DNA of 35,985 nucleotides, taken from assembly GCA_910579735.1 (NCBI GenBank), contig CAJTUZ010000025.1, positions 1-35,985 of the forward strand, read 5' to 3'. Position 1 is the stretch's first letter, and each line of letters opens with the position of its first letter. The stretch comes from an uncultured Lachnospiraceae bacterium. GTDB taxonomy: Bacteria; Bacillota; Clostridia; Lachnospirales; Lachnospiraceae. Shown here piece by piece: positions 30,903 through 35,985 of this stretch. A model generated the notes under the pieces. It was given only the letters and a program-made list of their open reading frames with translations. It did no database searches and was not told where the DNA came from. A program made the position numbers and the translations under genes.

Positions 30903-31550
30903 ATGAGTAGAGAAGATTATGTAAAGCAAATTATAAAAAAGGTAAAATGCTCCAAAAATAAAAAGGAAGAGATTAAGAGACAGATTTTAGCGGACATTTC
31001 AGCGAGGATGGAGGCTGGGGAGAGCCTGGAGGAAATTGTGGCGAATATGGGAAAGGCGGAGGAGATTGCAGAAGAGTTTAATCAGAATCTTTCTCCTGAA
31101 GAGGTAAAGGCCTATAAGAAAAGCATGCTGTTTAAGAATCTGGCGTCGGCGGCTGTCGTGTTCGCCGTTTTGTGCGCCTTTGTCTGGTGGTGGCTGCCGA
31201 AAACATATGAAGCCGGGCACAGCGGAAAGTTTGTAAAGGAAAACGTGGAGAAAGAAGTAGAAGAGACGATTCTTTTGTTAAACGCGGATGATTTTGATGC
31301 CTTAAAAGCGTATGCGGCAGAAGAACTGCAGGCTACCCTGACAAAGGAAACAATTGATGAAGGCCGGGCGCTTCTTGGCGATGAGTGGGGAGAACTGCAG
31401 GAGATCGGAACGGTCTATATGGCGGAAATAGAACAGAAGGGAAAGACGTATATTTTTACTCAGGTGCATGTCACTTACGAAAATGTGAAGGTTATTTATA
31501 CCATCAATTTTGATGAAGAGATGCGTCTGGCAGGCATTTTCTTTCAGTAA
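30903..31550 (+). CDS. Membrane protein with HAAS-like and DUF3887-like domains
   Basis: The 215-residue protein has a cytoplasmic helical N-terminus (1-75; YVKQIIKKVKCSKNKKEEI and SLEEIVANMGKAEEIAEEF) like the DUF1700/HAAS proteins that accompany PadR regulators. One membrane helix lies near 80-98, and the outer C-terminal domain of about 115 residues resembles DUF3887 (a fold like NTF2: LLNADDFDALKAYAAEEL...GEWGELQEIGTV-type, positions about 125-180). It follows PadR by 47 bases and is probably in its operon. In such pairs the membrane protein may interact with PadR or its targets. The domain names are my recognition; the exact role is unknown. Confidence 0.7.
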   Translation: MSREDYVKQIIKKVKCSKNKKEEIKRQILADISARMEAGESLEEIVANMGKAEEIAEEFNQNLSPEEVKAYKKSMLFKNLASAAVVFAVLCAFVWWWLPKTYEAGHSGKFVKENVEKEVEETILLLNADDFDALKAYAAEELQATLTKETIDEGRALLGDEWGELQEIGTVYMAEIEQKGKTYIFTQVHVTYENVKVIYTINFDEEMRLAGIFFQ

Positions 31551-31589
31551 AGGCGATAGATTACCATGCATGTTTGGGAGGTAGGTTAA

Positions 31590-31925
31590 ATGACGGAAGA
31601 ATGGATCGGATTTATTATATGGTGTCTGGCAGGCATTTTCTTTATCGGCATGGGAATATATGCCGCATTTTCCCAAAAGCCAAAAGTAATGGGATTTTGG
31701 GCGAATGCGGAAATGTTCGAAGTGACGGATAGAAAGAGATATAATCGGGCGATGGCGAAATTATTCTGTATATTCGGGATGGTATTCATTTTACTGGGAC
31801 TGCCGCTGTTAGCGGAAGATCATTCGGCATGGATCATTCTTTCCATCGTTGGCGCAATGGCGGAAAGTATTGCGGCCATGGTGGTTTATGTGGTTGTCAT
31901 TGAAAAGAAATACAGGCGCAGATAA
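31590..31925 (+). CDS. Small membrane protein
   Basis: This 111-residue protein has three predicted helices (about 8-28, 55-75, 80-103). Between the first and second is a FWANAEMFEVTDRKRYNRAMAK segment with a conserved look. I have the impression of a Firmicutes family of three-helix proteins with a GFWAN motif that accompany regulators, but cannot name it with confidence. GGGAGG is 8 bases before the ATG. It lies 39 bases after the HAAS-like gene, probably in the PadR operon. Function unknown. Confidence 0.6.
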   Translation: MTEEWIGFIIWCLAGIFFIGMGIYAAFSQKPKVMGFWANAEMFEVTDRKRYNRAMAKLFCIFGMVFILLGLPLLAEDHSAWIILSIVGAMAESIAAMVVYVVVIEKKYRRR

Positions 31926-31977
31926 AGAAATATAAACGCAGATAAAGCAACGCGGATCAGGAAAGGACGGAGCGTAT

Positions 31978-33222
31978 ATGAAAGGAAAACCGGCACATGA
32001 TTCTACGTATGCCGTTGAGGGAATCCTTCTGAAAATGGAGCGTCTTAAACAGGGCAAAGGCCAGAAGGAAGTTTGTTACGGCATCTGCGTACCGTCTTAT
32101 TTGAGTAAGATAGAACACGCGGCGGTATGCCCGGAGCGGGAGATACTGGCGGCGCTTTTTGACAGGCTGGGCATTGCTTATGAGAAGGATGAAGCGGTTT
32201 TAAGCGACCTTGAAAAATTGACAGAGGATTATTTCTATCGTATGCGTTACTGGCTGGACACCCGGTCTGTTTATGACAGATTAAAAGCGCATGAGAAAAC
32301 GCTGCGTTACAGCAGATATGCGATAGAATGGTTATTGATCAAGGGGTTTGAAAACAGGCAGCCGGACCCGCTGCTTAGGCAGATGCGGCCGCATATGGAT
32401 GGCAGGCAGAATGCCTATTATCAGATTCTTTGTTCTATGCAGACAGAGGAAGCGGATGGGCAGGTGCGGCTTTGCGAGGAGGCTTGCGCGGTTTTGCAGG
32501 ATTCTTATGCGCTTGGCAGTCTGTGCGAGGCATATTTTAATCGGGGAAATTATACGGCGATTCATGCGCTCGAACAGCGTTTTGTCGCAATTGCGGTGGA
32601 AGAGGGAAATACGGCCGGTCTTGCCAAATACTTTTTCCTGAATGGGACTGCTTATGCCTGTCTGCATGTGGAAGAGATGATGATGCTATACTATGAACGT
32701 TATATCAGACTTCTGCAGAATACCGGATGGAAAGACCGGAACCCGTATCTGTATTATAATATGGGGGCGGCATTAGTCAGTCTGAAAAAATACGATGAGG
32801 CTTTGGTTTATCTGGAAAAGGCCGGGGCGTGTGAAGGTTTGAAAACAGACATTTTACATAAAAAAGCGATTGCTTATCTGCGGATGGGCAAAAAGGAAGA
32901 AGGAAAACAGATTCTTGAAAAACTAAAAAAAGCAGTCTTTGACGCCGAACAGTCGTTCATGCCGGAAAATACGCGGTTTCTGCAGTTTGCATATCAGGAA
33001 CTTGCGTTAGAGTACGCATACGAAGAAGATTTTAAAGAACGGCCGGAATACCTGTCTGTTTTAGAAAAACTGACAGATGAGATTAGGAAAACAAAGCATT
33101 TTGGGTACTTGTATTTCTATAAAGACCTGATTGTGGAAGCCTATAAAAGACAGCGGAAATATAAAAAAGCATTGGAATTTGAACAGGAAGTTTCCAGGAT
33201 TGCCATAAAAAATATATTTTAA
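31978..33222 (+). CDS. HTH-TPR transcriptional regulator, RRNPP-like
   Basis: The 414-residue protein has an N-terminal helix-turn-helix of the Cro/C1 kind (about 12-66: LLKMERLKQGKGQKEVCYG and SYLSKIEHAAVCPEREILAAL) followed by helical repeats over the rest. TPR-like units are visible at PYLYYNMGAALVSLKKYDEALVYLEKAG (about 258-285; quoted in pieces in the family as Y-N-x-G-x2-L) and ILHKKAIAYLRMGKKEEGKQ. This is the layout of Rgg/PlcR-type regulators of the RRNPP group, which often sense exported and re-imported peptides. I find no obvious peptide gene beside it. The MFS gene downstream has a palindromic promoter at 33261-33290 and is a possible target. Ribosome site GGAAAGGACGGAG. Confidence 0.75.
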   Translation: MKGKPAHDSTYAVEGILLKMERLKQGKGQKEVCYGICVPSYLSKIEHAAVCPEREILAALFDRLGIAYEKDEAVLSDLEKLTEDYFYRMRYWLDTRSVYDRLKAHEKTLRYSRYAIEWLLIKGFENRQPDPLLRQMRPHMDGRQNAYYQILCSMQTEEADGQVRLCEEACAVLQDSYALGSLCEAYFNRGNYTAIHALEQRFVAIAVEEGNTAGLAKYFFLNGTAYACLHVEEMMMLYYERYIRLLQNTGWKDRNPYLYYNMGAALVSLKKYDEALVYLEKAGACEGLKTDILHKKAIAYLRMGKKEEGKQILEKLKKAVFDAEQSFMPENTRFLQFAYQELALEYAYEEDFKERPEYLSVLEKLTDEIRKTKHFGYLYFYKDLIVEAYKRQRKYKKALEFEQEVSRIAIKNIF

Positions 33223-33260
33223 ACCTGTAAATTAGACTAAAATTTCTCAAAAAGAATCCC

Positions 33261-33290
33261 TTTACAACCTCTTAACGCATTGTATACAAT
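33261..33290 (+). promoter_or_regulatory. Candidate MFS promoter with perfect palindrome
   Basis: TTTACA (33261-33266) with TATACA (33283-33288, spacing 16) or TACAAT (33285-33290, spacing 18) can form a sigma-A promoter. ATTGTATACAAT at 33279-33290 is a perfect 12-bp palindrome covering that -10. It lies between the HTH-TPR regulator and the MFS gene and could be an operator. Confidence 0.5.
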
Positions 33291-33371
33291 AAAACCCGAG
33301 AAAGCCGTCTTTATATGCAGACATAAGATATACGGTATTTGCGGGAAGCGGCGCAGGGAGGGTGTAAAGCG

Positions 33372-34691
33372 ATGCATAAAGGTAAAAATAACGAAGCTGC
33401 AAAAAATGCAGAAGATATTCAAAAAACAGAAGTTCCGGGAAATCGCCGGGGAACGCTGTGGACGAAAGATTTCTCCTGTATCACGCTTGCAACGGTTTTG
33501 AGCGCGATCGGCGGAGAGGCCATGAATCTGCCTGTAAGTTTATTGATTTTTGACAAAACGGGATCACCTTTTTTATCCGCGCTGATCATGGTCTGCGGGA
33601 TGCTGCCGGATGTTCTGTTTCCGGTATTTGTTGCGCCCTTTATCGATAAGGGAAGTAAGAAGCGTTGGATCGTGGGACTCGATATCCTGCTTGCGGCGAT
33701 TTATCTGCTGATGGGATTTCTGGTTTCGGGGACGCGTTTTGTTTTCGCGGTTTATCCGCTTTTTACGCTCACGGTGGGGACAATTTCCGTTTTTTACCGT
33801 CTTGCCTATTTGGCATGGTATCCGGATCTGATTCCGTACGGAGCGGAGCAGAAAGGCTATGCGGTCAGCGGTACGATCTATCCGCTTATAACGATTGCCA
33901 TGTCGCCTTTCGCGGCTTTCTTATATGCAAACGTATCGATAGAAAACCTATTTTTCGGGGTTTCGGCGCTTACCGTGGTCTCCGTGTGTATAGAAAGCGC
34001 CGTTCGGGAAAGGCGCAGAGAAAGGCATACGGTTTATTCGTTCCGTGCATATTGCGCCGATATCAGGGAAGGATTTCGTTATCTGAAACAGGAAAAAGGA
34101 ATCCGCAATATTTACACCTATATGGGAATTATGCAGGGCAGTTCGGAAGGTATGGCGCTTATTACGCAGGTATACTTTCAGACGCAGCTTATTTTTAGCG
34201 TGGTGATGCTTGGTTTCTTAAAAAGCGCCGAGATGATCGGCAGGGTGCTCAGCGGTTTGATCTGGTATAAAGCGCAGATTCCGGTGCATAAGCGTTATAC
34301 GTTTACCAGATTTGTTTATTTGTTCTACAGTCTTATGGATATGCTGCTTTTATTCATTCCGTATCCGGCGATGCTTATCAACCGGTTTGTCTGCGGGGGA
34401 CTCGGAACGGCCAGCGCCACCGTCCGCGAGAGCGCGGTGCAGTCTTATCTGCCTGATGAAATGCGGGCCAGGGTGAATGCGCTTTTTAATGTGCTGTTTG
34501 CCCTGGGCGGGGTATTTTTCCAGTTCTTTGCGGGAATACTTGCGCAGGCACTTCCCTACCGGGCCGTTGCACTGCTTCTTGGAGGGATAGCGATCGGCAG
34601 TATGTTCTTTTTCATTGTTCTGCCGGCGAAAGACAACCGGCCGGTATACGAGGCAGTACGGGAATGTTCTGTCGGAAAAGACTGTTTATGA
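33372..34691 (+). CDS. MFS transporter
   Basis: The 439-residue protein has a polar N-terminus of about 35 residues and 12 predicted helices, as in the major facilitator superfamily. After TM2-3 comes the loop with PFIDKGSKKRWIVGLDIL, equivalent to the usual motif A region (GxLaDrxGrkr), and the second half has RARVNALFNVLFALGGVFFQF. It resembles MFS proteins annotated as macrolide or multidrug exporters (MefA-like group). I place the start at ATG 33372, 9 bases after GGGAGGG (33356-33362). The HTH-TPR regulator and the promoter palindrome next to it suggest regulated expression. The substrate is unknown. Confidence 0.88.
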   Translation: MHKGKNNEAAKNAEDIQKTEVPGNRRGTLWTKDFSCITLATVLSAIGGEAMNLPVSLLIFDKTGSPFLSALIMVCGMLPDVLFPVFVAPFIDKGSKKRWIVGLDILLAAIYLLMGFLVSGTRFVFAVYPLFTLTVGTISVFYRLAYLAWYPDLIPYGAEQKGYAVSGTIYPLITIAMSPFAAFLYANVSIENLFFGVSALTVVSVCIESAVRERRRERHTVYSFRAYCADIREGFRYLKQEKGIRNIYTYMGIMQGSSEGMALITQVYFQTQLIFSVVMLGFLKSAEMIGRVLSGLIWYKAQIPVHKRYTFTRFVYLFYSLMDMLLLFIPYPAMLINRFVCGGLGTASATVRESAVQSYLPDEMRARVNALFNVLFALGGVFFQFFAGILAQALPYRAVALLLGGIAIGSMFFFIVLPAKDNRPVYEAVRECSVGKDCL

Positions 34692-34698
34692 AATTCTG

Positions 34699-34735
34699 TC
34701 ACAGCATTGTATTCTGTGATGGAATATCATATAAT
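34699..34735 (+). promoter_or_regulatory. Promoter of the TraX-like gene
   Basis: TTGTAT (34707-34712) and TATAAT (34730-34735) are exactly 17 bases apart. A short inverted repeat TCACAG (34699-34704)/CTGTGA (34714-34719) overlaps the -35; it may be an operator or the end of the MFS transcript. Confidence 0.6.
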
Positions 34736-34773
34736 AAAGCGGATGACAGGAAAAGGGGAACAAAACCGCGATC

Positions 34774-35553
34774 ATGAAAAAATTTACCATAAGCAGTGCT
34801 TTTTTGAAGAACATTGCCTATCTTTCAATGTTTATCGATCATTTTTTTGCCGTGGTCTTTACGGTATACATACAATGGAGTGCGGCGCAGGGAGTTTATA
34901 TCGATTCTGCGCAGAGTATTTATTATACGGGAAGAGCGGTCGGAAGGGTCGCGTTTATCTTGTTTGCCTTTATGGCGTCGGAAGGATTCTGTCATACGCA
35001 CAGTGCAGGAAAGTATTTGCTGCGGCTTGGGATCTTTGCCCTGCTTTCGGAAATTCCTTTTGATCTGGCTATCCATAATACTTTTCTGGAAACGGGCGGT
35101 CAGAATGTATATTTTACCCTTTTTCTCGGCGTGGCGGCGCTGTTTTTTATCGATAAACTGCGCGGGCATTTGATTCTGCAGATGCTTGGCGTGCTGTTAT
35201 GCTGCGCGCTGGCGGTTTTCTTAAAAACTGACTATATGATCATGGGAGTTCTTTTGATCGTTACGTTTTACCTTTTCAGAGAAATTTTCTGGCTGAAGGC
35301 GGCTGCGGGAAGTATTGTCATTTATTTTGGCACGGTACTGTACTATATGTTTACTTTTCCGCATCGGTCTGCACTTCCGGTCAGCGTTTATTTTCAGGCG
35401 GCCGAATTGGAACTGTGCGGCCTTTTTGCATTTATTTTCATCTATTATTATAATGGAAGCAAGGGCAGACAGCTGCCGAAAATGTTTTATTATTCCTTTT
35501 ATCCGCTGCATCTGTTGTTATTGTATGGGATTAAACTATGGTTATTCGTATGA
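34774..35553 (+). CDS. TraX family membrane protein
   Basis: The 259-residue protein has about eight predicted helices and matches the TraX family. It starts with LKNIAYLSMFIDHFF, a hallmark with conserved MxxDH. GRAVGRVAFILFAFMASEGF follows, then RLGIFALLSEIPFDL and the C-terminal YYSFYPLHLLLLYGIK. TraX of the F plasmid N-acetylates pilin; chromosomal Firmicutes members belong to the same acyltransferase-like group and probably modify surface or other molecules. AAAGGGGA lies about 12 bases before the ATG. It overlaps the next gene by 4 bases (ATGA), so translation of the two is coupled. Confidence 0.92.
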   Translation: MKKFTISSAFLKNIAYLSMFIDHFFAVVFTVYIQWSAAQGVYIDSAQSIYYTGRAVGRVAFILFAFMASEGFCHTHSAGKYLLRLGIFALLSEIPFDLAIHNTFLETGGQNVYFTLFLGVAALFFIDKLRGHLILQMLGVLLCCALAVFLKTDYMIMGVLLIVTFYLFREIFWLKAAAGSIVIYFGTVLYYMFTFPHRSALPVSVYFQAAELELCGLFAFIFIYYYNGSKGRQLPKMFYYSFYPLHLLLLYGIKLWLFV

Positions 35554-35985
35554 GAGAGATAAGAGAACGTATTCTGCGGGATATGAAAGATTTTTGGCTG
35601 GCGGCGCTTGTAATCGTCGGCTATGGCGCTGCGGTCAATCTGATCTTCGGGGCTTTCTGTCCTATGGTGATCCTGACCGGTTTCCCATGTCCGGGATGCG
35701 GCATGAGCAGGTCCATCTTCTATCTTTTTACGGGACGGTTACAGCAGTCTGTTTTCATGCATCCGCTGGGACTTCCGATCATTTGCATTATCGTTTATTT
35801 TCTGTGGAACCGCTATATAAGAGGGAGAAGGGCGAAGGGAATTGTTTTTCTGATCGGCGTATCTGCAGTTTTTCTGGTCGTGTTTTATATATGGCGGATG
35901 GTTTTGTATTTCCCGCACAGGGCGCCGTATGTATATACGGAACAGAATATTCTGGCGGATCTTTGTCCGTTTTATGAGCAGATAC
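35550..35985 (+). CDS. DUF2752-like membrane protein, partial (3' end outside)
   Basis: The frame opens at ATG 35550, which overlaps the TraX stop as ATGA; an ATG at 35538 is also in frame. It runs to the window edge with 145 codons seen. After the first helix (LAALVIVGYGAAVNLIF) comes TGFPCPGCGMSRSIFYL, the CPxCGxTR-type motif of DUF2752 proteins, with two cysteines and an arginine at the membrane face. Two more helices follow (LGLPIICIIVYFLW and VFLIGVSAVFLVVFYIW). The function of the family is unknown. Coupling to TraX suggests related roles at the membrane. The end of the gene is not seen. Confidence 0.85.
   Translation, partial: MREIRERILRDMKDFWLAALVIVGYGAAVNLIFGAFCPMVILTGFPCPGCGMSRSIFYLFTGRLQQSVFMHPLGLPIICIIVYFLWNRYIRGRRAKGIVFLIGVSAVFLVVFYIWRMVLYFPHRAPYVYTEQNILADLCPFYEQI

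Noticed and set aside
33280..33501. 73-codon frame downstream of the HTH-TPR gene, considered as a signalling peptide gene
   Set aside because: It starts at TTG inside the promoter palindrome without a ribosome site, lacks a secretion signal, and mostly overlaps the MFS gene in another frame.

Overview
The window looks like a chromosomal stretch of a Firmicute of the class Clostridia, most likely Lachnospiraceae-like. The basis is moderate GC with an AT-rich left end, purine-rich GGAGG ribosome sites, near-consensus sigma-A promoters, a T-box leader before threonyl-tRNA synthetase, an FMN riboswitch before a RibU-type transporter, and protein types I associate with that family (DUF990 ABC exporters, a BlaR1-like peptidase with an extra domain, Rpn-type nuclease, DUF6512- and TIGR04076-like proteins). 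This is inference from gene content; no rRNA or tRNA gene is present to confirm it.

Layout. 1-2.9 kb: AT-rich accessory end with a 46-residue ORF on the minus strand, then VOC, NUDIX and serine beta-lactamase-like genes separated by decayed coding debris. 3.1-6.2 kb: an ECF sigma factor overlapping its probable membrane anti-sigma partner, then a TIGR04076-like protein, a flavin reductase-like protein and a methyltransferase. 6.2-8.4 kb: promoter, T-box leader, attenuator and a threonyl-tRNA synthetase lacking the TGS domain. 8.4-10.5 kb: a MATE exporter divergent from a Crp/Fnr-type regulator. 10.5-11.4 kb: an unknown cytoplasmic protein. 11.7-14.7 kb: a three-gene ABC-2 exporter followed by an HTH/PNPOx-like fusion. 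14.7-16.1 kb: TRIC-type and DUF6512-like membrane proteins.

16.1-21.2 kb is the most distinctive part. A strong promoter is overlapped by a perfect 17-bp dyad that reads as paired BlaI-type operators. It drives a lipoprotein, then a ~170-bp imperfect palindrome, then a BlaI-like repressor and a 960-residue BlaR1-like metallopeptidase. The outer domain of the peptidase is not a penicillin-binding domain. I infer a self-contained surface-sensing system with an unknown signal. 21.2-23.2 kb: a metallo-beta-lactamase-fold gene broken by an internal deletion, a terminator, and FMN riboswitch-controlled ribU on the minus strand. 23.4-27.7 kb: an Rpn-like nuclease with 33-bp tandem repeats, AraC/GyrI regulator, PanE-like reductase, DinB-like protein and an unknown protein.

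27.7-31.9 kb: a second, paralogous ABC-2 exporter with ATPase first, then a PadR operon whose promoter carries a TACTA-N4-TAGTA dyad. 32-36 kb: an HTH/TPR regulator, an MFS transporter with a perfect palindrome in its probable promoter, a TraX-like protein and a DUF2752-like protein cut by the window edge. Overall the region is rich in one- and two-component-like local regulators, each next to a transporter or membrane protein it probably controls.
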